A DNA stretch of 64,000 bases from Phocoenobacter atlanticus (GTDB lineage: Bacteria; Pseudomonadota; Gammaproteobacteria; Enterobacterales; Pasteurellaceae), in NCBI RefSeq assembly GCF_030764225.1, contig NZ_JASAXH010000007.1, one strand, 5' to 3'. This document shows, in pieces, positions 8,622-17,100 of this stretch (positions within the stretch are counted from its first letter, which is position 1; each line of letters starts with the position of its first letter). The notes beneath the pieces were generated by a model, which saw only the letters and a program-made list of their open reading frames with translations, was not told where the DNA came from and made no database searches. Both the position numbers and the translations under genes were made by a program.

Positions 8622-9626
8622 TTACTCCTTACCACTTGCCCCAAACACACCACCACGAATAAGCACACCAATAACATAATGTTGTTGTTCAACATCAGGT
8701 TCTTTTCCTTTTAACACCCAATCATCAAAGAGAGTATAAAAATCCATTTTTTGTTTTGGTTGGCGGAAAGCCTTTCCCATTGTTGTTACGGCACCATAAG
8801 GCTCAATGGCAATTGGAAACTCTGCTCCAGGATACCAATCATCAATAGTACGAATAGCATTACTTACTTTTTGTGAGTGCATACCTGCTTTACCGTTAAT
8901 TTCGTATAATACTTTACTCTTAGTTTTACCCGTATCTAGCACTAACTCTTGTGATGGGTAGACTTCCTGCCCATAGCCCATTTTTGCCGTTGCTGTGATA
9001 TATAAAATAATAAAGCTTTCTCCAATCAATCCTTTCTCAATAAGTTTTGCCAGTTTGGTTATATTCTCATTTTGTATATCAAAGTTTTGTAGCGTAATTT
9101 GTTTTGCATCAAATTCAAACTCGTCTTGGTTACAAGTCACTTTTACTTTAATTTTCTCTGCACCAACACGATTACGCCATAACCAACGAGCATTGGCAAT
9201 ATTAATAGCATAACGTCGTGCAAGTTCTGCAACACCTTGCGTACTTAAATAATCTGCAACAGTTTTTTCTAGAGCTTTTTGATAATCTTGATCATTACAC
9301 ACATTTGGTTTTCCTGTAAAAGGTAATACTTTACAGCTCCAGCTAACTAATAAAGTATCACAACTTTCATCTAAAGCTGCGGCATCTACTCGTTGTAAAT
9401 TCGCATTTTGTATTTCTGCATCTAACTTTGTATGATCTTTTTCAGCATCCTGTTTATCTTTTTTCTTTAACCGATTGCTAATTGTTCCTCTAACAGATTT
9501 TTCCTTAATGCTAACTGCAATAGTTTTTTTATTTTTTGCTGTACTATCAACTTGTGCAAAAAATGCGTCAGAAATATCAAGATTACGTTCAAAAGCTAAT
9601 ACGCTTGCGGTTGTTAATTTGCTCAT
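8622..9626 (-). CDS. csy3: Cascade backbone protein Csy3 (Cas7f)
   Basis: Forms the helical backbone of type I-F Cascade, six copies along a 32-nt guide. Highly conserved against Csy3: LTTASVLAFERNLDISDA, EKSVRGTISNRLK, ELARRYAINIANARWLWRNRVGAEK, GQEVYPSQELVLD, HSQKVSNAIRTIDDWYPGA, and the C-terminus YVIGVLIRGGVFGASG. Its 334 residues are normal. It lies 28 bp after csy2 with a ribosome site in between and is followed by csy4. Confidence 0.97.
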   Translation of the reverse strand: MSKLTTASVLAFERNLDISDAFFAQVDSTAKNKKTIAVSIKEKSVRGTISNRLKKKDKQDAEKDHTKLDAEIQNANLQRVDAAALDESCDTLLVSWSCKVLPFTGKPNVCNDQDYQKALEKTVADYLSTQGVAELARRYAINIANARWLWRNRVGAEKIKVKVTCNQDEFEFDAKQITLQNFDIQNENITKLAKLIEKGLIGESFIILYITATAKMGYGQEVYPSQELVLDTGKTKSKVLYEINGKAGMHSQKVSNAIRTIDDWYPGAEFPIAIEPYGAVTTMGKAFRQPKQKMDFYTLFDDWVLKGKEPDVEQQHYVIGVLIRGGVFGASGKE

Positions 9627-9654
9627 TATGTACTCCTATTGGATAAAAATTTAG

Positions 9655-10590
9655 TTAAATATTTTGTGTAACAAGGTATAAAGATTGTTCTTCATTGTAA
9701 GAATAATGCCAAAAAGCATTTTTAATATTATCAGTTAATCGCTGAGGATAAACCCATTCTCCTAAACCATATACAGCCTCAACATATTGGCTCGGGTATT
9801 CAGGATTTCTAATATTTTGCATAAGCCCTGCATCATATTTTGGTGAAATACCTTGATAACCAATCGGCATAGGAACAAGCCAGCCTCGTCCTGTTTTTTG
9901 AGAGGTAGTTTTCCACACAATTTCAGTTTGTCCTTTTTTATTTGGCACCTCTTCTGGAATATGATGTAAAGTACAAACATCAATAAGGGCATCTAAAGCG
10001 GTCACATTCGGATCGACTTTTTGCAATTCTGTAATAATTTCCTCAAAATCCTTTTGTGCATCCATTAAAACAAAAGCAGGCATTAGCATTGGAACTACAT
10101 CGTGTAAACCATTATCTAAAAAATCAACCTTTGCCAATCTTTGAGTGCTGCCTCCTGCAATACGTTGCTGTAAAATCCACTGTGAGCTTTGCTCAATAAG
10201 GTGTTTTTGTTCTTCTATAGAAAGATCTTCTGTGCCTAATACTTCGATAACAAAGCTCATTGTGAGATGGCATTTTCCCTCTTCAATAATAGACGCCGTT
10301 TTGCCATCTTTTTTAATTGGATTACGGCTTTGATTAAAAGTGTAGTTGCTATATTTATTAGCTCTGTAGATTTGAGGTTGACAGTCATAACAAGCAAGTA
10401 ACACACCACCCAAACTGTACGCCTGCCACTCCTCCATAGCCATCATTTTACGAGACATTGAATGGAATGCACCTAAAAAACCAGTAATAGCAGGGAAACC
10501 ATAAGTAATGGGGCTAGATATACTATTTGCATTGCTAATTTGGACTTTATGAAAAACTAAGTAGCCAGCAACCTGTTTATTGATATTCAT
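9655..10590 (-). CDS. csy2: Cascade subunit Csy2 (Cas5f)
   Basis: Holds the 5' handle of the crRNA together with Csy1 at the Cascade tail. Features of Cas5f are the N-terminal ferredoxin-like strand (AGYLVFHKVQISNANSISSP followed by ITYGFPAITGFLGAFHSMSRK), RIAGGSTQRLAKVDF, and GRGWLVPMPIGYQGISP with GLGEWVYPQRLTDNIKNAFWHYSY near the C-terminus. The 311 residues fit the family. Its start overlaps the csy1 stop codon (ATGA-type overlap), indicating translational coupling. Confidence 0.95.
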   Translation of the reverse strand: MNINKQVAGYLVFHKVQISNANSISSPITYGFPAITGFLGAFHSMSRKMMAMEEWQAYSLGGVLLACYDCQPQIYRANKYSNYTFNQSRNPIKKDGKTASIIEEGKCHLTMSFVIEVLGTEDLSIEEQKHLIEQSSQWILQQRIAGGSTQRLAKVDFLDNGLHDVVPMLMPAFVLMDAQKDFEEIITELQKVDPNVTALDALIDVCTLHHIPEEVPNKKGQTEIVWKTTSQKTGRGWLVPMPIGYQGISPKYDAGLMQNIRNPEYPSQYVEAVYGLGEWVYPQRLTDNIKNAFWHYSYNEEQSLYLVTQNI

Positions 10591-11975
10591 AGAAACACTC
10601 CTTTACCCGCTCGTTCATATTGTTTTTTCATATCCATTATTTCACGTCGCCACTCATTATATTCAGGCTTACCCGTATCGTGTTTGAGATGAGGAAATTT
10701 ATCCTGAATAAGCTTATTTAGCCAATTCGCAAATTGTCGATAAATCTCTAAGTGCCACTCAAGATCTTCTCTATCTTCTGCAAACTCTTCTTCACCCTCT
10801 AAATTAGCACGCAAAGGGTCTAGCCATAATTTTTGGTTATAATCGAGTTGATAATCTTTTGACCAACCAGCAGGGTAGGTATTTTTTATATAGGTAGAAA
10901 TAGAGAATAAAATATGCAAAATCTCATCAATAGCGAATTTTCTTGCATCACGTATATCAACAGTATTTTTAGGACTTTTAACAACCTGAAAACACTGCTC
11001 TATTGGTTTGTAACATTGATAAGCTAAATTTTTATTAAAAATGGTTCTAGCAGATTTGGATACATTAAAACGATACCGTTGTGAAAATGTTGGTGGTATA
11101 GAGGGGAGTAGATAATTTCTACCTCCTTGCTTACTCATTAACAAACTCACATTTTGAGGCTTTGTGCCACCTAATTGAACACTCGCTAAATCTGATAAAG
11201 TAACATAAGGTTTTTGCTCCGCTGTTTTTTTAAAGCGATTCTCTTGTGCTTCCTTATTTTCTTCAGAATATTTTAAAGTATTGATACGTTGATATAACTT
11301 GTGGGTTAAAACTGATGGATAAAGAGGGACGATATTATGATAGCTAAGATCTTCAATGCTCCCTGCTACATTAGAATTAGTTGCCCACAGTATCTGTTTG
11401 TTTCGTTCGTGAGTGATAGGTGAGGTCACAGTATTTTGTAAAGCCTCTTTAAATGCTTGATGATAATTTGTTGCTATTGTTTGATCACTAGATAATGAAG
11501 CAATAAAATCCGCATTATCTTCTAAAATAAGATCTCGAATTTTCACCTGTTTATTTGCGAACTCACCAACAACAAAATCAAAAAAAGCCGCTAACGGTAA
11601 AGCTGCTGCATTTCCATTAGCATCGATATAATCACTTTTGATACTGTGAGAACCTACTATTTCAATAGGCAAATGGTGATCGGACTGAAAACTAATATTA
11701 TCACCTTTGGCATCAGGATGAACACCTTTAGAAATATGCGTACCAAAATACAATTGTTTTGCCATTTTATTGGCTGCGTTTTCTAGCCATATAGCAGAAC
11801 TGTATTTCTCTCGCTCTTTTGAAAGTTTTTCTTGTAAGGTTGCAATTTGATCACTGCTATCACTTTCTTTCGCTTTCTCTAATTGCCTTTGCTCTTTTTC
11901 GGTTTTTTTATTGAATTGACTGTTTAAGAAGTTTTGTACAGCGTTTTGGGTAAGTTCTGAAGGAATTTGAGGCAT
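10587..11975 (-). CDS. csy1: Cascade large subunit Csy1 (Cas8f)
   Basis: Cas8f recognises the CC PAM and binds the crRNA 5' handle. The hallmark is SVQLGGTKPQNVSLLM followed by SKQGGRNYLLPSIPPTF, with AARKFAID-type and WLDPLRANL segments later. The start is placed at the ATG at 11975 (protein MPQIPSELTQ, 462 residues) because AAAGGAG lies just upstream. An in-frame extension to 12017 lacks a ribosome site and would overlap the promoter. It heads the csy1-csy2-csy3-csy4 operon. Unlike standard I-F loci, cas2-3 does not lie directly upstream; an inverted kinase gene separates them, so the operon needs its own promoter here. Confidence 0.95.
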   Translation of the reverse strand: MPQIPSELTQNAVQNFLNSQFNKKTEKEQRQLEKAKESDSSDQIATLQEKLSKEREKYSSAIWLENAANKMAKQLYFGTHISKGVHPDAKGDNISFQSDHHLPIEIVGSHSIKSDYIDANGNAAALPLAAFFDFVVGEFANKQVKIRDLILEDNADFIASLSSDQTIATNYHQAFKEALQNTVTSPITHERNKQILWATNSNVAGSIEDLSYHNIVPLYPSVLTHKLYQRINTLKYSEENKEAQENRFKKTAEQKPYVTLSDLASVQLGGTKPQNVSLLMSKQGGRNYLLPSIPPTFSQRYRFNVSKSARTIFNKNLAYQCYKPIEQCFQVVKSPKNTVDIRDARKFAIDEILHILFSISTYIKNTYPAGWSKDYQLDYNQKLWLDPLRANLEGEEEFAEDREDLEWHLEIYRQFANWLNKLIQDKFPHLKHDTGKPEYNEWRREIMDMKKQYERAGKGVFL

Positions 11976-12006
11976 TTGGGTTCTCCTTTGTTTAAACTTT
12001 AAGCAT

Positions 12007-12036
12007 ATTATAATCATACACCAACAAAATAATCAA
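12007..12036 (-). promoter_or_regulatory. Candidate promoter of the csy operon
   Basis: On the minus strand: -35 TTGATT (12036-12031), 18-bp spacer, perfect -10 TATAAT (12012-12007), predicted start near 12000 and a leader of about 25 nt carrying AAAGGAG. The -35 box abuts the CC PAM of the guide-matching site at 12037-12057. An alternative -10 (TATATA, 12046-12041) with TTGCAA at 12069-12064 also exists. Assigned by eye. Confidence 0.55.
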
Positions 12037-12057
12037 CCGTTATATATATAATATTTG
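12037..12057 (+). promoter_or_regulatory. Candidate Cascade target: CC PAM plus 19-nt protospacer-like site
   Basis: CC (12037-12038) followed by GTTATATATATAATATTTG (12039-12057). It matches the mini-array spacer at 12112-12130 at 16 of 19 positions, including the first eight (seed). Mismatches fall at positions 9, 14 and 18; position 18 is one of the flipped-out bases in the I-F 6-nt register. It sits between the -35 boxes of two divergent promoter candidates. Both sequences are A/T-rich, so chance similarity must be weighed, but the PAM and seed are exact. Confidence 0.6.
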
Positions 12058-12082
12058 AAAAAGTTGCAAAATTCTTTATTAT
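12055..12082 (+). promoter_or_regulatory. Candidate promoter for the CRISPR-like RNA and possibly the kinase
   Basis: TTGAAA (12055-12060), 16-bp spacer, TATTAT (12077-12082). The predicted start near 12089 is at the 5' side of the first repeat-like hairpin. The -35 box overlaps the last three bases of the protospacer-like site, so occupancy by Cascade would block it. Another TATAAT at 12047-12052 lacks a good -35. Confidence 0.45.
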
Positions 12083-12083
12083 G

Positions 12084-12158
12084 TATGCACATCGTAGAGA
12101 TGGCTTAGAAAGTTATATAAATAAAATTAGATAACCCATCGAGTAGATGGATTTAGAA
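12084..12158 (+). ncRNA. Putative CRISPR-resembling guide RNA (two degenerate I-F repeats with a 19-nt spacer)
   Basis: The first repeat-like unit (12084-12111) has a hairpin in the same register as the array repeat: arms ACATC and GATGG (four pairs plus one mismatch), 5-nt loop, then exactly CTTAGAAA, the I-F handle. The second (12131-12158) starts ATAAC like the repeat's GTTAC, has a perfect 5-bp stem CCATC/GATGG with a 5-nt loop, and ends ATTTAGAA. Between them lies GTTATATAAATAAAATTAG (12112-12130), 13 nt shorter than normal spacers. The guide would match the adjacent site at 12039-12057. Repeat-like structure is seen directly; transcription, Csy4 processing and function are inferred, in analogy to CreA/CreR-type RNAs of other CRISPR subtypes. 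Confidence 0.62.
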
Positions 12159-12225
12159 TAAATATATTAAGGGTTTCGGTTAATGGAGATAATTAACTTT
12201 TAAAATTAATCTAGAGGAATAATAT

Positions 12226-13770
12226 ATGACAACAACAAACAACGATTCTTTAATTCAAAAATTAAAAAGAAAGCTATTTATTGATACAAATATAGGGAGG
12301 TTTGATTATAAGAAACCATTAGGTGAGGGAGGTAATAGTCTAGTTTTTCTTTTTGAAAAAAAAGGAAACTCAGTAATACAAAAATTTGCAATTAAATTTC
12401 TTAAAAAAATGGATAGTTCATCAGAAGCAAGATTTAAAGATGAATTTTTTTGTATGCAACAAATTCCAACTCATAAAAATTTGGCAAGATACTATCATTT
12501 TGACAAAATAGAAATCGATGGAGAAGGATATTTTATCGTTATTATGAAATACTATGAAAGTAAATTACAAAATAATTGTAAATCAATGTCTCTGTCAGTA
12601 AAGTATATCGATAATGGGAAACAACTTTTAAAAAATTTAATGAGTGCAGTTAAACATTTGCATTCATATAACATTATTCATAGAGATATAAAACCACAAA
12701 ATATCTTTTTTGATAGTGATATAGAGGAATTTGTTTTAGGAGATATGGGAATTGCTAAATTTCCTGAAGTGTTAGTAAAAAATGCTAATACAAAAAAATC
12801 TGATAGACTTGCAAACTGGAGTTTTGCACCTAAAGAGCAGCTTAATAGTAAGTTGGATGCAGAAAAAAATTGGGATTATTTTGCTATTGCACAAACTATA
12901 CAATGGTATTTTACAGGAGAACCAACGAGAGGAGAAAACCGTAAAAAAATAGATGCAAATAAAGATCATTGCTTAAAAATTATTGATAATTTTATTAGTT
13001 ACTGTCTACAAGATAATCCTCAAAATAGACCACAATCATTCAAAGATATTCAAACTTTTTTTGAAAAACAAAAGGAATATAAGCATGATTATTGGAAAGC
13101 TATCTACCAACTGGATGATCTTATCAGAAAAAACTTTACAAAAATAAACAATATTGAAGAAACATCAGATAAGAAAAAGATTGCTAAGTTTTTATCTGAT
13201 TTTAATGAGATTATTCCATCAAAGTTCTGGATGATGGATTTAGAGGGCGGTGACTGGGATTGTAATACAATAGATTCTATTGGTGATAGCCAATGGATCA
13301 CTCGAAATTGTGAAATGAGTATTAAAAAATTGATTGTATATAGAAATGAACATGCAATACAAAAAAATTTTTTTCTTATTGTAGCAGATCCAAGTGAACG
13401 ATTTAAAGTACATGATAATCAGGGGAATATATCTCAATCACAATATGAAAAAGAAGATATTGCTCGTTTTTGGAAAGAAAAGTCAATATATCTTAGTTTA
13501 GAAGATACCAAAAATGGTTACTTTGAGACACAAGATGGAGAAAGTTTAAAGCTTAATTGTGATGAATTTCCTGAAAGATATAGAAAATTAGAGGAATTTG
13601 TTTATATGGTCGCTCCTGTTGGCACTCCTTTAAATATATATAATCGGGAACCATCTATAAATTTAATGAGAAATGTACTTGATGCTAATAGATTAAACAT
13701 TGATGATGTAAAGAAATACGAGGAAATTACTAAAGGAAAATTTGCCAATGAAATAAAGTTTTCTTTGTAA
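12226..13770 (+). CDS. Ser/Thr protein kinase inserted in the CRISPR-Cas locus
   Basis: A 514-residue cytosolic protein with an N-terminal Hanks-type kinase domain: glycine loop GEGGNSLVF (33-41), ATP-binding Lys57 in AIKFLKK, probable helix-C Glu73, catalytic loop HRDIKPQN (152-159, Asp154), DMG at 173-175 in place of DFG, and APKEQ (201-205) in place of APE. All catalytic residues are present. The C-terminal half (about 290-514) matches nothing I recognise; it has no membrane segment. AGAGGA at 12213-12218 precedes the ATG. The gene is opposite in direction to the cas genes on both sides and visibly more AT-rich, suggesting transfer. Its leader contains the CRISPR-resembling RNA. It may be a defence or dormancy effector; substrate unknown. 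Confidence 0.9.
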   Translation: MTTTNNDSLIQKLKRKLFIDTNIGRFDYKKPLGEGGNSLVFLFEKKGNSVIQKFAIKFLKKMDSSSEARFKDEFFCMQQIPTHKNLARYYHFDKIEIDGEGYFIVIMKYYESKLQNNCKSMSLSVKYIDNGKQLLKNLMSAVKHLHSYNIIHRDIKPQNIFFDSDIEEFVLGDMGIAKFPEVLVKNANTKKSDRLANWSFAPKEQLNSKLDAEKNWDYFAIAQTIQWYFTGEPTRGENRKKIDANKDHCLKIIDNFISYCLQDNPQNRPQSFKDIQTFFEKQKEYKHDYWKAIYQLDDLIRKNFTKINNIEETSDKKKIAKFLSDFNEIIPSKFWMMDLEGGDWDCNTIDSIGDSQWITRNCEMSIKKLIVYRNEHAIQKNFFLIVADPSERFKVHDNQGNISQSQYEKEDIARFWKEKSIYLSLEDTKNGYFETQDGESLKLNCDEFPERYRKLEEFVYMVAPVGTPLNIYNREPSINLMRNVLDANRLNIDDVKKYEEITKGKFANEIKFSL

Positions 13771-14147
13771 AAGTATAGGGCAAAATCATACTTTAATTAG
13801 AACAAGATAATATTTAAAATCTAATAATAAATCAATAGATTATATTAATTGACATAGGGATAAGTTTAGCAAGTTGCGTATATCCGCCCGTTGCTTGGTT
13901 TGAAAATTCTCATAAACATTATTAGGCATAAATATAGCGGGTAGCTCAAATAAAAAATTAACAAATTTAATATTTCATAGACAGGGCATGCCCTGTCTCT
14001 ACAATATATTTATATATCAATTGGTTACGTTGATTACTAATAAAATATAGCGGTTATATTCAGTTAGAAATTTACAATTTTGATGCTTACTTTTCTTAAT
14101 TATAAATTTCTTTAGTAAAACAGAACCAACTCCCACACTTAAAATAA
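13771..14147. other. Intergenic region between kinase and cas2-3 with palindrome and uptake signal
   Basis: Convergent 377-bp gap with no credible gene. It holds a perfect 20-bp palindrome AGACAGGGCATGCCCTGTCT (13979-13998), of a kind often seen as a dispersed intergenic repeat, and an uptake signal at 14046-14076 (AGCGGTTATATT followed by AAATTTACAA). No clear terminator for either flanking gene was found. Confidence 0.6.
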
Positions 14148-17100
14148 CTACCCAACAACCCCCAAAAACTCACTAAACCGCCACTCTTTTCTATCATCTA
14201 ATGAAACACTAGAAAAACGAGTAGCCAAATAACGTAAACTCTTATCAGGATAAGATTTTTGTATCTCTTCTAGTGCTTCAACTAGTCCTGTTGCTAGCCA
14301 AGGGCTGATTTGAGGGTGAGAGAAATCTGCCTCTAATGGTGATATTATGTTATCTTGCAATGTTGCGTCAGATAAACCATTTTTATACACAGATTCTGCA
14401 AAATAAACATCATATCCCTCTTCACTTTCATCATTTGGGATAATTAAAAAATCCTCTTCAGATTTACCTGCTCTAAATGGGCTAATTAGTTGTAAATGTA
14501 TATGTGCTCGGTTGGCTGTTGTCTGTTTGTTCCAATAGGCATTAACATAATTTAGTGAATTATTATTAAGTAAGTTTTGCATAACTTGATGCTCTAAATC
14601 ACTTAAGGTTTTAATATCATCATTAGTCGATTTAATAATACGAGGTTTTGCATCAATTTGTGCTAATTGTTCTGCTGTTAATAATTCCTGTAAATTATAG
14701 CTTGTAGGTTTAAACTGTTTGGTTTCAAATCCGGGATAAGTGAAAATAGTCGAATTTGGATTTTTAAAATAACGAATATTATGTTGTAAAATCAACATAT
14801 TTGTTTTTTCAGCTACTTTATCAGGACGATGTCGCCAAATACGTCCTGCGAGTTGGATAATAGAACGCATAGAAGAGGGTTCAACAATTGCCCAATCATA
14901 ATCGTGATCACGTCCTACTTCAGCAACAGGTGTCGCTAAAATGATAAAAATATGGTGCTTTACCTGACTTTGTTTTAGTGCTTTTTTTATTTCTGAATGC
15001 TCAAATAGTGCTGCTGGATTTTCTTTATCACGATGTAAAATACGATCTAATCTAGTTTCTAATGCGTTGCGTAATACCAATAGTTGTTTTGAATGGTAAC
15101 AACTCAAATGGATATGCACATCCTCAGGTACTTCTGCTTTTGCAAATAATTGTGTAGCAATGGGAATAATATTATTAATATTGGCAATTCTAACTAAGCC
15201 AATACTTACTTTTTTACTAGTTTGAGGATCAATTTGATGATAATTATTATGTAAACTAATCGCACCATTTAGTATTTGCTGTCCTAAGTTGGCATAGAAA
15301 CGAGCAGGTCTTTCTTGATTATAGCTTAAATCTAACGGCAAAATATCAGCTTTACGCCTAACCTTTTGTTTTGAGAGAAAATCTTTACGTTTTTCAATAA
15401 ATTGCTGGTTTTCTTTTGTAAAAACATTGATATTAGAACACTGTACTGTTTTCATTGCAGTTTTTTGTTCATCAAACCAAGCACAAACAATGTTGGGCTT
15501 ACCTTTATTTTGACTGTGATTAAATAGCTCTCGTCCTGCTTGATAGGCTTGAAATAATCCCATTAATAGATCAGGCGTCAATGTCGCAGAAGATAATAAA
15601 ACTCGTGAACCAAATAGCCCAGCCAAATGCACTAAACGAGACAGAGCAGGCAAATCATTTTGGTCAAAATCATCAGGTTCATCTAAAATCAAATCACTAC
15701 TAAGTAGTCTTAACATTGGTGCTATATAGCGACCACCACGCTTGCATTCACTCGCTTGAATAATATGATCTACCGTACAAGTGACAACTGGTGAAAACAA
15801 CAAGTCTCGCACTTTTTTATTTTCTATTACTGTACCTAAATTAAGCTCAGCATAGTCTTGATAATCAATTTGACTATCTACCCATTCGCTAAGTATATCC
15901 TCACTTGATTCACTCCCTAACAATCCCTCTTTTTCATCTTCTTTTTTGTCTTGAGAATTATTTTGTTGATTTAATTCAAATAGATCTTTACTCGCTTGTC
16001 CACCCACTAAAATGGCTAATTTCTCTGCGGATAAATCTAGATCCTTACGAAAACTTTGTCCTGTTTGTAAGGTTAAAACACGCAATCCTAAAGCAATAGT
16101 AAAACGAGCACCTTTCTTGGGATCCGCTAAGCCATACATAATGCGAGCATTAGCAATGGTTTTGCCACAGCCTGTCGATGCCATATTCACACCAAAGAAA
16201 CCGTGTTCTTCACTCTCTTTTTGAACACGTTGAGCGAGCTGATAAGCCTTATTTTGCCACTTAAATCTTGAAATATCAGTGAATTTGGATAAAGATTGTT
16301 GCTCTTTTAATGTTGGTAACGCCGTTGCAATAATGGGTAATTTTCTTGCAAAGCCTGCCGTTAATGCTGCTACCCCAATAAGATGTTCATCAAGAGTTTG
16401 ATTAGGCTTTGAAATTGGTTCATCTTCTACAAATATTCTTTGTGTATTAGCGACTAGCATTTTAAAGTTTTTATCACCACTAAAACGACGATCTTTATCT
16501 TTTTCGCCCAAACTAGAATAATTATGATCCGCCACCATCAAACATAAGCGTGATAAATATAATAAAAAAGTATCATCAATCGCTTTTTTATTATCAATAG
16601 CCTGTTGGCTTAATTGCATTAAAGCAGGGTCTTTTAATGCCTTATTAGACCAACGTTTAATGGCTTTTTGCCAAACAGGACTACACATTACTTGTTCTTT
16701 AAATTTCCAAAAAGAATTTTGCTGTTTGATAGCTATCTCGTCAAATTTTTCTTTTTCAACTTTGACCCAATTGTCAAAAGCACATAAATATTTTTGATAA
16801 TATCTTTCCAAACTCACGGAGAGGTTGATTTTCTTGTCTTCACTTCTGCATTCTTCTCTATCTTTTGGTGATAAACGCACTTTTTTATAAGGTGGAAATC
16901 TATGATGGGAAATAATCAACCAAGCCACCCATTGTGCAAGAGGGGGGATTTGTCCTAATTGAGTGGTATCTCTATGACATTGTTGTAACCTTTTATTAAG
17001 AGTACTTTTATTTTTAGATAACCATTTATCTATCTCAGTAAAACGGGATAACCATTGTTCATCTGTTTCACAACCTTCTACCATTACTTCAAATAATTTT

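Noticed and set aside
12039..12057. Pure chance similarity as explanation of the spacer match
   Set aside because: Not fully excluded because both sequences are A/T-rich, but the exact 8-nt seed, CC PAM, nearby repeat-like hairpins and promoter position together make it worth reporting.
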